From Micavibrio_B sp964633355 (GTDB lineage Bacteria; Pseudomonadota; Alphaproteobacteria; Micavibrionales; Micavibrionaceae), in the NCBI GenBank assembly GCA_964633355.1, contig CAZWGO010000003.1, positions 119,579 to 183,578 of the forward strand: a stretch of DNA of 64,000 nucleotides. Direction: 5' to 3'. The notes below the pieces were generated by a model. The model was not told the DNA's origin, did no database searches, and worked only from the letters and a program-made list of their open reading frames with translations. The position numbers and the translations under genes are program-made. Positions 52,001 to 58,703 of the stretch are shown in pieces (the stretch's first letter is position 1; the number at the start of each line of letters is the position of its first letter).

Positions 52001-54403
52001 ATCGTGACCGTCCCCGCCATATAATTGATCAAGAACGGCATCGCTTACCGATGTATCAGACGTATTTGCATAGAGTGTATCATTACCTCCACCACCAACG
52101 ATCTGATCAGATCCTGCATTGCCGTAGATCGTGTCATCATAAATAGTTCCGGCGACAGGCGAATTAAGCTGATTGCCATCATCATTACCGGACGTCCCAT
52201 TCAAGGTCTCTCCGGTCGGGTTCTGGTGTCGGTATTTGATATCATTGAGGTCATATTCATTGCCTGTGCTATTCTTGATCGCATCGTCAAGAGCAACGAT
52301 ATCAGAACTTGATGCAAGACGAAGATGGTTATCGTTATTTCCGTTTGCACCATCCGTATACACGCCTGTGGAGCGGATATAGTCAATCACACCGATCCAG
52401 AAAGTTTGTTTGTCTTGGAGAGTAGACAAGGCACTCGCAGCATCTTCTAAGATTTCAAGCGTATCAAGGTTCAGACGGAAATTTCCATTATCCACGACCT
52501 TAATTGCATCGCTTGCATAATCATAATAAGCATCTTCAAACAATGCCCCCGCCGCCATCTGGGCAAATATTCCAGCCTTCATGTTTTGGAAGACCCCATT
52601 ACCAACAGTGCGCTCTACACGCCCTGTCCACAGATCTTCCATTTCTTGCGCCTGCACAGCCCCCGGGTTTGGTGAGTTGGTATCTTCAGCTATAAAACCA
52701 TGGCCGAAGAACGCCTCCATAAAGCCGAGAATACGCGCCTCTTCCATATACACGCCGCGTAAATTGCTGGCGACATTCACAACACCCGCCCATTGGAACA
52801 TGGCGCGTTCGAAGAGAGCAACGTTATCCGCATAATTCGTAAAGAACGTGCTGATATCCTGCACCGCCAGATGCTCGAATTTCTCGCGCAGCGTATCGAC
52901 ATTATCAGCCACACCCAGATCGTCAGACGTATCGACATTCAGCGCATCACGAAGGCTCATCATATCGCTATAGCCGCGCTTGTCGGGCAAAAGAAATGTT
53001 GTCAAATCATAAGTATGTTCACCTATATATTCTGAATTTCGTTGATCAACAGTGAAGTTAGCGTTGCCGATGATCAGGCTTCCCGTCGATGTCGTAACGC
53101 TCGAGGTATCCGTTATAATCCCGAGCCAGTTCGCGCCTGTGATATCGGCATCATTAATAAAAGAAACACCGACATTGATGCCGGTGATGTTGAGAGAAGA
53201 AAGCGTATGCAGCTCGGAGCTGAGCGTTTGCCCGTCGAGGTTTTCGTCTCTCCATATCTTGAGCGTTGACCAGATCGCGTCACTGCTATCGATCACGCCA
53301 TCTTCGTTCAGATCATAAGCGCGAAGGTCAGAGAAACCATCTATCGTAGCATTACCGAACATTTCCTGCACGCCGTCGATCCGGCCATTCGCGTTTACAT
53401 CGCGCACGAGAAAACCGTCATTGCTATCAGCGTTCCATGAAGTCGCCTCGGCGAAGCTGTCACCATCCATGTCGAAATAGATATCATTGTTCACAGATGT
53501 GGTTAGGTGGAAGCCATCGCCATCCAGATCGATCATCAACGGATCCATGCGTGTCTGGATTTGCGTTTGGAAAGTGTTAGCTGCATTAAGCATCCATGTA
53601 AGATCTAGCCTTTCTCCCCATGCTGCAATAGCACTCCAACCATTAAAAACCAATTCACCGCCAGCAAGTAAGTATTCAAAAGTTTGCAAAGGTTTGATAA
53701 GCGGGGATACATCTTCACTTCCTGCATGATCAGCAATAACATTCTGCAAAGTGATTGCAATATGCTCAAACCAATCAAATTGAGCGGCTCGGTCAGACAA
53801 AGCATCTGACAAATCTTGCTGACTACTCACTTCTATTCCAAATGCAAGGTAAGATGCATCGTGAAGAAGCTCAAAGTCACCATTTGGATCGCCGTCTATT
53901 TCTCTTTCAAAAAGGGATTGCGCCTTTTCTGGATCGTATTTTGCCAATATTGAGAGAGGAGTATATAGCGTGAAAGATTCCGGCGGGAGACCAATTGAAT
54001 TTAAGGCAGCAGAATGTATGCCAATAGTTTGCTGATAGTTTAATTCACCTGTTCCAGAGTTGTTGACGATAGCATTTTCTCGAGCTTGAAAATCGGCTTT
54101 TATGAGCTCCAACTGCATTTGGAGCCGCGCATCACTTCCCTCGGAAAAATCTATATTCTCTGCATCGGCGTATCCTTGCGTAAAGCCATTAGCAGTAACG
54201 CCTTTAAGTGTGTTATTTTCAACAACTCCTAGCGCCAAGGATGCATAATTTTCGACGTTAACTAGCCCCGCATTTTGGGCTTCCGTTTTTAATGTCTCAT
54301 AGTATAGTTCCGCTTGGTTTTGCCCCTGTATATGCAACGCTTTAAAAGTTGCAAAGTCCATATTTACAAAATTTCCAAGATTTGTAAGATTTAATGCAGT
54401 CAT
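46052..54403 (-). CDS. Giant RTX (hemolysin-type calcium-binding repeat) protein
   Basis: A 2783-residue protein, 55% of the element. The N-terminal 240 residues are helical and unassigned. About 280-430 is a Ca-binding domain with EF-hand-like loops (DLDGDGFHL, DMDGDSFAEA, DVNANGRIDGVQ, DLNEDGVIDSSD). Many RTX blocks of the nonapeptide GGxGxDxUx follow from about residue 760, mixed with at least four HCBP-related segments (LTEGITLEDLSF type) and about twelve copies of a unit of the form SGVTVNLSLTTAQDTGGAGVD. The C-terminus (FVFDISAIGSIDTITDFN) is serralysin-like and fits a type I secretion signal. No ABC or TolC export genes are in the window. It may be an adhesin or toxin; no enzymatic domain is seen. 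Confidence 0.93.
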   Translation of the reverse strand: MTALNLTNLGNFVNMDFATFKALHIQGQNQAELYYETLKTEAQNAGLVNVENYASLALGVVENNTLKGVTANGFTQGYADAENIDFSEGSDARLQMQLELIKADFQARENAIVNNSGTGELNYQQTIGIHSAALNSIGLPPESFTLYTPLSILAKYDPEKAQSLFEREIDGDPNGDFELLHDASYLAFGIEVSSQQDLSDALSDRAAQFDWFEHIAITLQNVIADHAGSEDVSPLIKPLQTFEYLLAGGELVFNGWSAIAAWGERLDLTWMLNAANTFQTQIQTRMDPLMIDLDGDGFHLTTSVNNDIYFDMDGDSFAEATSWNADSNDGFLVRDVNANGRIDGVQEMFGNATIDGFSDLRAYDLNEDGVIDSSDAIWSTLKIWRDENLDGQTLSSELHTLSSLNITGINVGVSFINDADITGANWLGIITDTSSVTTSTGSLIIGNANFTVDQRNSEYIGEHTYDLTTFLLPDKRGYSDMMSLRDALNVDTSDDLGVADNVDTLREKFEHLAVQDISTFFTNYADNVALFERAMFQWAGVVNVASNLRGVYMEEARILGFMEAFFGHGFIAEDTNSPNPGAVQAQEMEDLWTGRVERTVGNGVFQNMKAGIFAQMAAGALFEDAYYDYASDAIKVVDNGNFRLNLDTLEILEDAASALSTLQDKQTFWIGVIDYIRSTGVYTDGANGNNDNHLRLASSSDIVALDDAIKNSTGNEYDLNDIKYRHQNPTGETLNGTSGNDDGNQLNSPVAGTIYDDTIYGNAGSDQIVGGGGNDTLYANTSDTSVSDAVLDQLYGGDGHDTLYADASGDALYGGAGNDYLVGSSGDDHLVDSSYDSGGQNLLEGGAGNDNYYVETGIIHIDDSAGTDILNPGYYGPSISNGTIYELGSSVYVLDQLTFSRFGDTGLKIYGASGGYAQGFVVYIADQFSALNDMSGAGIEYIRLNISGGFLNLKEYLLNYTGSIVTDGSEFNDTINGIAVGSVNDYINANGGDDIVHGNLGNDEIYGGSGNDQIFGDEGNDKLYGDAGTDILDGGEGDDELFGGAGDDTYIYSGGDDIFNDNSESAADVIQLTEGITENDLTFTRVSTPGWPGYHMKIDIAGHGSILIYAHLNSPIETLRFADNTTLDLTTVSYSAVHGSEDGETINGQAADDVIYLYGGNDTSNAGNGNDIVYGGDGSDTINGGSGDDTLYGDAGNDSLTGGDGDDTLIGGDGDDTLWASGGGNDIYVYHGGNDIIWEVDGTYDQINMAEGISATDVSFGKYDSDLVITVAGYGSITIKEHFSGYRAVEIINFNSDPSVNLWNQSYVTHGTNNNDGLYGVQNGGLNTDTIYGYDGNDGIYSGAGNDVVYGGNGNDNISGGDGNDTLYGDAGDDYISGDLGDDIIYGGSGNNTLYGDWGYDVGNDILYDGVNDDYMSGGRGNDIYTYSGGNDIIDDLGMSTDIDEVRLTEGITLEDLSFSRIGQSAKIDIEGFGSIMLNNQFSGYIETLRFFDNSTYDLSSQQYTTHGTENNDYLLGIEFGGSIHETAYLYAGNDTAYMKEGADIVYAGAGDDSIMGDGGMDQLHGEDGDDYLDGGNHDDILIGGNGNDYLYGGNGLDTASYVTASSGVSVNLLLTSSQNTIGAGLDQLSNIENLTGSHHNDNLHGDGLSNLLSGLDGDDILDGDAGDDILKGGSGDDIYIYSSGHDILDEEISSSLHDEIHFGSGIDLSDLTFVEQGNDLKINIAGAGSITILNQLSDNGSEIEKIRFSDNSTYTLYSPQELYGTNADDVLNGVSNGSDGDIIYLYDGNDTSNAGVDDDIVYGGNGNDIINGDAGNDTLYGDAGNDNINGGDGDDLISGGDGDDVIVGGTGHDTINYSEAASGVTINLNLTTAQNTGGAGVDTLSEIESAVGSDFDDVITVKFNNTLNKVEGGLGNDTLIGSLSTLSYEHATSGITINLSLATAQNTGGAGIDTVSGFVRLIASACDDVIYGSATNNIIDGGLGNDYINAQGGTGDVIDYRLALSAVTVDLSLTTAQDTGGYGVDTLLNFERVYGSEFNDVLTGTAGINYLWGEDGNDVIHGGDGDDYIYGGLGNDSLYGGSGKDTLSYMDATAGVVVNLSLTTAQDTGGAGVDIFSGFEVLEGSPYDDILYGTSGNDTITGNGGDDLYYADLGDDIINGYSSQTHTLSFENISSAITVDLNITSAQNTGGAGYDKITGIRGIIGTSGNDIIIGGPVGNNNANIFEGGDGDDYIDGGAGNDTVSYAHASAGVVVNLSLTTAQDTLGAGIDTLVSMEYFLGSAYDDVVYATGTNRIEMGSGDDLIYASSASVSMYGDDGNDTVSFQNLALGVSYTAIADRSIENIIGTNYNDTFKGYNADNNIYAGDGDDVVHGSLGVDYLDGGDGIDTISYLDSTSGVTVNLLQGQATIGSSINTLVSFERVVGSKYNDTLVGDGQSSVLNYSQYGGANIALNLSLTSAQDLGVVGTDTISGFVGIISGSGGDTLRGNAQNNILSAGGGNDTVYGDLGDDVLDGGIGTDTLSYLGHSSGVAVDLSIATSQNTIGAGYDTISGFENLTGTAYDDILKGNSSANEIKGGNGNDIIYAGSGLDKLYGESGNDTIDFSEVSAAVTVNLNTTTQQNTGGAGSITLQTFENIVGSGYDDNLTGTGASNVMRGGAGNDTISGGNGNDILYGGAGNDSLTGGNNIDTFVFDISAIGSIDTITDFNKTQDKLDISEILYGYDPLSSAIDDFISFTTSGSNTLVSVDRDGSGTTYSSQSIATINGVTDLDADVMLVSGNLIA

Positions 54404-54426
54404 TTCAATACCCCCTGAGATTTATT

Positions 54427-55128
54427 TTATTGCTGTAACTCAATCTGTTTTTGCAAAAACTCGCTTGCAGTCTCTGCCGACTGAAAGCTTTCAAACATCG
54501 ACTTTACATTATCGCTGATCTTTTTCCACTCTGGCAAAAGATCTCGGTTATATGATATTTGAATAGAAAAATTCTGTTCAATTCTTAACCAATGATTACA
54601 TTGAGGGTAATGTTTCTGACCAAGCTTTTCTGAACAAGTTATATATGACTGGACTTCATTGTCCCTCATTTCAAACCATACATCATAGTTATCTTTAATG
54701 CCGCCTTCCGGCTGTGTCATATGTATCAAGCCATATTCTTTCCCAACAAGCTCTGTAGCTTTTAAATACTTTACGCTTTCAGGAGCGGTAACACTGAAAG
54801 GAAGCTTTGGTTTAATTACCGAAATCAAAATCATTATATTCTTCCACCAAATTCTTTCTTTTAGAAGTTTAGCAGCATCCCTGCCCGGCGGAATTGCAGC
54901 TCCTGGATACCAGGCCTGCAGAAGCGCAGATTCATTTCCAACAGACGTATGGCCAAACTTTAAATAATCTTTTGGGATGTAAATATCATGACCACCAAGG
55001 TTGGCATGAACAATCTGGGAAGACTTTTCTTTTGAAGGCAGGCAAGAAACTAACAAGCCGCATAAAACTATAGCCAAGACAACTTTAGCTGATTTTTCTA
55101 TTCTGCATTTATTGAGTAATACTTTCAC
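54427..55128 (-). CDS. Lipoprotein upstream of the RTX gene
   Basis: A 233-residue protein with GTG start preceded by GGGGGCGG. The signal sequence (AKVVLAIVLCGLLVSC) ends in a lipobox LVSC near residue 29. The mature part contains HDIYIPKDYLKFG, a Trp-rich middle and a C-terminal coiled helix. No known family. It lies 24 bases upstream of the RTX gene on the same strand and should share its mRNA, so it may help display or export of the RTX protein, or protect the cell from it. These are inferences from position only. Confidence 0.65.
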   Translation of the reverse strand: MKVLLNKCRIEKSAKVVLAIVLCGLLVSCLPSKEKSSQIVHANLGGHDIYIPKDYLKFGHTSVGNESALLQAWYPGAAIPPGRDAAKLLKERIWWKNIMILISVIKPKLPFSVTAPESVKYLKATELVGKEYGLIHMTQPEGGIKDNYDVWFEMRDNEVQSYITCSEKLGQKHYPQCNHWLRIEQNFSIQISYNRDLLPEWKKISDNVKSMFESFQSAETASEFLQKQIELQQ

Positions 55129-55449
55129 TACCGCCCCCAGATGAATAAGAACTAATCATAGTTGAAATATGAAGTCAAAAATAATTCCCGCAACAGGCGA
55201 TAATCAAATGACTTATCCACATCACAGCAGTTAACACATTTAAAGAAATCAGGTTAAGGGGTTAAAAAATGCACTGGCCATTTTTCAGAATTTATCATCT
55301 TCGCTTATAGTATTTCGACACATACATTGAAGGCATGAGAGTTACATCAAAGGATATAAACTTAATTTTTATTCAAGACTGCCTATCATGTAAGTGGGAG
55401 TAATTTTACAGAGGCCATTGCCTAACTTATCCGGTATTAAGTTGAGAAA
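55129..55449. other. Non-coding gap between lipoprotein gene and tRNA-Thr
   Basis: AT-rich stretch of 321 bases without an open frame of note. It must contain the minus-strand promoter of the lipoprotein-RTX unit; I see no convincing -35/-10 pair. A direct weak terminator for the tRNA is also not evident. Confidence 0.5.
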
Positions 55450-55735
55450 TGGTGCTGCCGGAGAGGATTGAACTCTCGACCTCTCCCTTCATCCCACCAC
55501 GGTTTTCACCGCCGCCTAAGCGTTTGTGGGCTGGACTATCCCTTCATCATAGGTCAAAACCTTTAGATGCCACCCGTCTAGTCTCTACACCTTCCTATTT
55601 CTAGGCTTGGCTCGGGATTGCCATGCAATAAAGCAAGGTTTCCCCGAATTTGGGCAGTTCGTACAGGCAAGTTTCCCCACCTGTGGGCAATATTATGTAT
55701 ACCAAGGGAGTGCTCTACCACTGAGCTACGGCAGC
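55450..55735 (-). tRNA. tRNA-Thr(GGU) interrupted by a group I intron
   Basis: Exons 55701-55735 (35 nt) and 55450-55489 (40 nt, CCA encoded) join to a 75-nt tRNA. Acceptor stem GCTGCCG pairs with CGGCAGC, D-stem GCTC with GAGC, anticodon stem CTCCC with GGGAG, loop TTGGTAA with anticodon GGT, T-stem GAGAG with CTCTC and T-loop TTCAATC. The mature sequence is identical to that obtained by joining the two split halves at 44620-44666 and 59838-59878. The intron lies between U36 and A37. This is the only intact tRNA-Thr in the window and presumably supplies the function lost by the integration. Confidence 0.95.
55490..55700 (-). ncRNA. Group I intron (211 nt) in tRNA-Thr(GGU)
   Basis: All core elements can be paired by eye. 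The 5' exon ends in U and the intron ends in G. The internal guide UUGCC (55686-55690) is complementary to the joined exons GGU|AA, with the U-G pair at the 5' site. P3 is CCUGU with ACGGG, P4 is UCGGG with CCCGA, P5 is CCUUGC with GCAUGG, P6a is CCUA-GAAA-UAGG, P7 is GACUA with UAGUC, P8 is CAUC with GAUG (inner AGGU with ACCU), and P9 has a CGGU-GAAA-ACCG hairpin. The conserved R (GUAGAGACUAGACGG) and S (AAGGGAUAGUCC) sequences are clear. Size and motifs match the small IC3-type introns of bacterial tRNA-Leu, tRNA-Arg and tRNA-Ile. There is no homing endonuclease gene. Confidence 0.94.
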
Positions 55736-55756
55736 TACACCTTTAAAACGAAAGGG

Positions 55757-55785
55757 AACCTACAATAATCTAGTTTCCATGTCAC
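55757..55785 (-). promoter_or_regulatory. Promoter of the intron-containing tRNA-Thr
   Basis: On the minus strand GTGACA (55780-55785), a 17-base spacer and TAGGTT (55757-55762), about 22 bases before the tRNA 5' end. The split host copy has the same -35 at 59941-59946. Confidence 0.5.
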
Positions 55786-55823
55786 CCCCCTTATTTTAAG
55801 CAATGTCAGAACGGCTAAATAGA

Positions 55824-56156
55824 TTATTTAATGTATTTATTTACCTTAAGCGCGCGAATGGCGTTAGACCTTTCCTCGGGTGACATTTCCTTCTGTACTG
55901 TCTCTGCGTAGGCAATTATTTGCCGGAGCGCATCCATGGTTTCCGGACAGTTAGGGAAGCCTACTTCATATAGTCCCACCCCAGCAGGAATATGAAATAG
56001 GATGTAATGTTCATCAGCTACTATCTCTACTTCGTGGTAAGCACTTTTCTTACATTGGAACCATAAACGAGAAATCACCAGCCTTGCGTTTGGATATCTT
56101 TCAACATCCCAGCATAGACGCCAAAATCCGCTACCACGCTTTATAAAACGTATCAT
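55824..56156 (-). CDS. Small hypothetical protein of the element
   Basis: A 110-residue basic protein starting MIRFIKRGSGFWRLCWDVER, with several Trp and Cys residues early and a helical C-terminal part (PETMDALRQIIAYAETVQKE). No family recognised, and no signal peptide. Its ATG overlaps the stop of the preceding lipoprotein gene by 4 bases, so the two are translated together. It lies upstream of the tRNA on the same strand, so read-through into the tRNA is possible. Confidence 0.5.
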   Translation of the reverse strand: MIRFIKRGSGFWRLCWDVERYPNARLVISRLWFQCKKSAYHEVEIVADEHYILFHIPAGVGLYEVGFPNCPETMDALRQIIAYAETVQKEMSPEERSNAIRALKVNKYIK

Positions 56157-56719
56157 TGGCTGATGCAGTTGACCGAATTACCTAGCCCTGTACAATTGGT
56201 AAAACGTGGTCGGTTCTGTGTGTTTATAGCTTCTCTCGCGAGTTCTTGACGTTGCAGCTCTTGAAAGTACTGCTGCCTTTGTCCTGCAAGGACTTGGTCC
56301 TGTTTCGCCGCTTGCCCTAAATAGTTTCTAGCTCGACTATCCCATTCAGAAGTATATGCAGCCCAATTCTCCATTGCCCTCGCCTGCCATTCAGAACGAG
56401 ATATTTTACCTTGAGCAAAAGCTTCAGCATTGCGCAGAGCAGCTACTCTCATCTTTGTTATTAACTCAGGAAACGCGGCTACAGGCATCACTTCTTCATT
56501 AATGAGTTTCGTGCTGCACTTGGAGAAAGCAACTACTTTACTCGAGGGAACTATGTCAGGACTACTGTCACCTTGAGGACATTCTTTTATTCCACGCTCG
56601 TTAACTCGAAGCCAAGCTTGCTTCTCTACGTCCGATTTTGCTTTTGCTTCGTTATAGGCTTGCCCTGCATAACCAGCGCATCCCGAAAGTAATAATAAAG
56701 GCAGTATAAAATATCTCAT
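56153..56719 (-). CDS. Small lipoprotein of the element
   Basis: A 188-residue protein with signal MRYFILPLLLLSGC (lipobox LSGC, Cys14), then a helical, Gln/Ala-rich mature part including AKQDQVLAGQRQQYFQELQR and four further cysteines, two of them near the C-terminus (FTNCTGLGNSVNCISQ). Function unknown. It is divergent from the Cro-like regulator, with a palindromic operator in the gap of 88 bases, so that regulator probably controls it. Confidence 0.65.
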   Translation of the reverse strand: MRYFILPLLLLSGCAGYAGQAYNEAKAKSDVEKQAWLRVNERGIKECPQGDSSPDIVPSSKVVAFSKCSTKLINEEVMPVAAFPELITKMRVAALRNAEAFAQGKISRSEWQARAMENWAAYTSEWDSRARNYLGQAAKQDQVLAGQRQQYFQELQRQELAREAINTQNRPRFTNCTGLGNSVNCISQ

Positions 56720-56744
56720 ATGTCCCCACTTAAAATATCCGATT

Positions 56745-56759
56745 TTGGGATAATCCCAA
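56745..56759. promoter_or_regulatory. Probable operator of the Cro-like regulator
   Basis: TTGGGATAATCCCAA, a perfect 7-1-7 palindrome in the divergent gap between the lipoprotein gene and the XRE gene. Confidence 0.6.
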
Positions 56760-56807
56760 GACAGGTTTAGTTGTTTTACCGTCCTTTTTCAAGCCGAAAG
56801 TCAGACG

Positions 56808-57038
56808 GTGACTACTTCCTACGAGCCAGAATATAAGAAACTGCTAAAGGCACTCAAAGAGGCAAGGAAGGCCGCTGGAATGAGTCAACAGGACGTGGCA
56901 AATGAATTGGGAGAACACCAATCATTCGTCTCCAAGTACGAGAATGGCGAAAGACGATTGGATGCCATCGAACTGGCTAAGATCGCTATTGTTCTCGGCA
57001 CGAACTACGACAAGCTACTAAAGAAAGCCCTCTCGTAA
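56808..57038 (+). CDS. XRE-family transcriptional regulator
   Basis: A 76-residue helix-turn-helix protein from a GTG start. RKAAGMSQQDVANELGEHQSFVSKYENGERR is the HTH_3 domain, and the C-terminal helices LDAIELAKIAIVLGTNYDKL complete the fold. Proteins of this size act as dimers on short palindromes; the 15-base palindrome in the gap upstream is the likely target. It may keep the element quiescent, in the manner of phage Cro/CI. Confidence 0.88.
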   Translation: MTTSYEPEYKKLLKALKEARKAAGMSQQDVANELGEHQSFVSKYENGERRLDAIELAKIAIVLGTNYDKLLKKALS

Positions 57039-57136
57039 AGGTTTTGTCTTGGTAATGGTATAAGAACTTAATTGCTGGTGTATACTACTACTGATAGATA
57101 CCTACTCTTACTACTCTACTAAGACAAATTGGGTTG

Positions 57137-58411
57137 CTATCCTGCCACAGCAGGCAAAGCTACTGTACGACTAATTGGAACCGTCCCAGCCGTAACCCCA
57201 TAGAACTCATATGCCTCTTCCATTGCCTCTTGCAGTGCGGCTTCATATCTAGTCTGGATAAGGAAAGAGTCATGTATGCCCAGCGTGGGTAAGCTCTGCC
57301 TCGTCATTGAAAGCAAAATTCTCTCTGCTATTTGGGAATCCATAAATTGCAAACCCAAGCCTCGGCCCTGATGGATGTGGCCTTGAAGGTTAGGGTGTGC
57401 CCTCACTAACGCCCCAACAGCCATTCTATAATAGTGGAGACATCTGCTGTAAGGTTCCCAGCGCTCTCTAATGTTACCCGTGAGGCTACTATAATATTGG
57501 AAAAGGGACCGCCATGCTTCGGTTTCGCTGTGACAGTTAACGGCTAGCATAAATACTTTCTTCGCTACATCACGAGGAATTGTCTCATTCCATCTGTAAG
57601 GGTCACTTCTTATACTTTCAGGCATTTCCGTAGCAGTAAGATGATACAGAAGGAAGACATGATTTGCTTTATAATCGAGCTCTACCAACTGTTCTCCGTT
57701 AATTGTAATACGTCTTCTGTCTGCCTTTGGGCAAGTTTCCCACCAAGGGCCGTAAAATCTACCTCCCTTAAAAAAGCTTGAGTTGTTAAAGATGCGAAAT
57801 GACTTCACTGCATCAAGAAAATAAGGCCTGTCAACTTCCGGATTGAAAATCTCAACTTGCTGCTGCCCGATAAATTCATTGTATTCACTGAGGTCAGCTT
57901 TCATACGTCTGGTTTCTTGTGTTTCTTCGTACCAAACTGCCTGCTTTTGGACGTTCTTTAATATCACTCCATCATGAGGAAGGAGCTGCGTCGAGCGTAT
58001 GGAAAGTAATTCATGCTCATCCATAAGTAGGCGCATTGCTTGTGTCGCTAGAACCCGAGACAAACGAGCACGAGTGACGACATCATTGAATCCCATATGG
58101 CACTCAACTAGACCAAGTTCAGCCAACCTATCAATGACGCTTTTTAGAGAACGAACTTTTAATCTTAACGGGTTGGCAATCCCGTCTCTATAAGCGTTGT
58201 TATTTCTGGAATACGAAGTAGCATAGTCTGTCGCGTAGTTCTCCACCCTTACTAGATGCTGCAATATAAACTTCAAATGCTTTCTAACGTTTGATGCCCT
58301 ACCCTGAAAGCTTTCCGCTAAGAGTTGCTCCACAACCGCCACAAGTCGAGCATCATTACAGTCCCAATCCAGCGCAAGCCGAACTGACCGTTCAAAAGGG
58401 TCAACTGGCAT
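57137..58411 (-). CDS. Protein with polymerase-like palm motifs
   Basis: A 424-residue protein. I do not know its family by name. The second half has a set of motifs resembling A-family DNA or single-subunit RNA polymerases: GGRFYGPWWETCPKADRRRI, then VELDYKANHVFLLYH with D246 as motif A candidate, a Lys/Arg-rich helix IPRDVAKKVFMLAVN (fingers-like), GLGLQFMDSQIAERIL, and LGIHDSFLIQ with H380-D381 as motif C candidate. The N-terminal 150 residues are helical, with a winged-helix-like section LKSVIDRLAELGLVE. It may be a replication or priming protein of the element. The overlap of 11 bases with the excisionase-like gene suggests a common transcript. Confidence 0.45.
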   Translation of the reverse strand: MPVDPFERSVRLALDWDCNDARLVAVVEQLLAESFQGRASNVRKHLKFILQHLVRVENYATDYATSYSRNNNAYRDGIANPLRLKVRSLKSVIDRLAELGLVECHMGFNDVVTRARLSRVLATQAMRLLMDEHELLSIRSTQLLPHDGVILKNVQKQAVWYEETQETRRMKADLSEYNEFIGQQQVEIFNPEVDRPYFLDAVKSFRIFNNSSFFKGGRFYGPWWETCPKADRRRITINGEQLVELDYKANHVFLLYHLTATEMPESIRSDPYRWNETIPRDVAKKVFMLAVNCHSETEAWRSLFQYYSSLTGNIRERWEPYSRCLHYYRMAVGALVRAHPNLQGHIHQGRGLGLQFMDSQIAERILLSMTRQSLPTLGIHDSFLIQTRYEAALQEAMEEAYEFYGVTAGTVPISRTVALPAVAG

Positions 58412-58613
58412 CTGATTCTCCGGCCTCTAGTGCATCTAGCCATTCCTCTATGTCAGATAGCCTGTACCTTGGAGCCTTGCCTATCATTAAGGCATTTACG
58501 TTAAGCGAATGAGGCTGATTGACAGACCTCTTCCATCTTTGAACCCTTACCCAACTTTGTGACATCCCGAGGAGCCTGGCTACTTCTTTATCTCTTAGCA
58601 AAATCGCATTCAT
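58401..58613 (-). CDS. AlpA/Xis-like helix-turn-helix protein
   Basis: A 70-residue winged-helix protein of the HTH_17 (AlpA, excisionase) kind: LLRDKEVARLLGMSQSWVRV for the helix-turn-helix, and PRYRLSDIEEWLDALEAG for the wing and last helix. Such proteins act as recombination directionality factors or as regulators of integrases. It is the most likely excisionase of this element. It overlaps the polymerase-like gene. Confidence 0.8.
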   Translation of the reverse strand: MNAILLRDKEVARLLGMSQSWVRVQRWKRSVNQPHSLNVNALMIGKAPRYRLSDIEEWLDALEAGESDAS

Positions 58614-58703
58614 TTAAACCCACCTTTCTTGTGCTGGTAGGTTTATAGTTGCAGGAAACCGAGGAAAGATTTAGGGGAAGGCTCTAAGAAATACGTATGA
58701 TAA

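Noticed and set aside
46300..52200. Regular DNA repeats suggestive of a CRISPR or satellite array.
   Set aside because: Periodicity follows the translated GGxGxDxUx nonapeptides and longer protein repeats; there are no identical repeat-spacer units.
46255..53985. Plus-strand open frames opposite the RTX gene.
   Set aside because: They arise from the repetitive codons of the RTX blocks and have no domain or start signal.
55490..55700. Group II intron or a homing endonuclease in the tRNA insert.
   Set aside because: Only 211 nt, no reading frame, and the P/Q/R/S core is that of group I.
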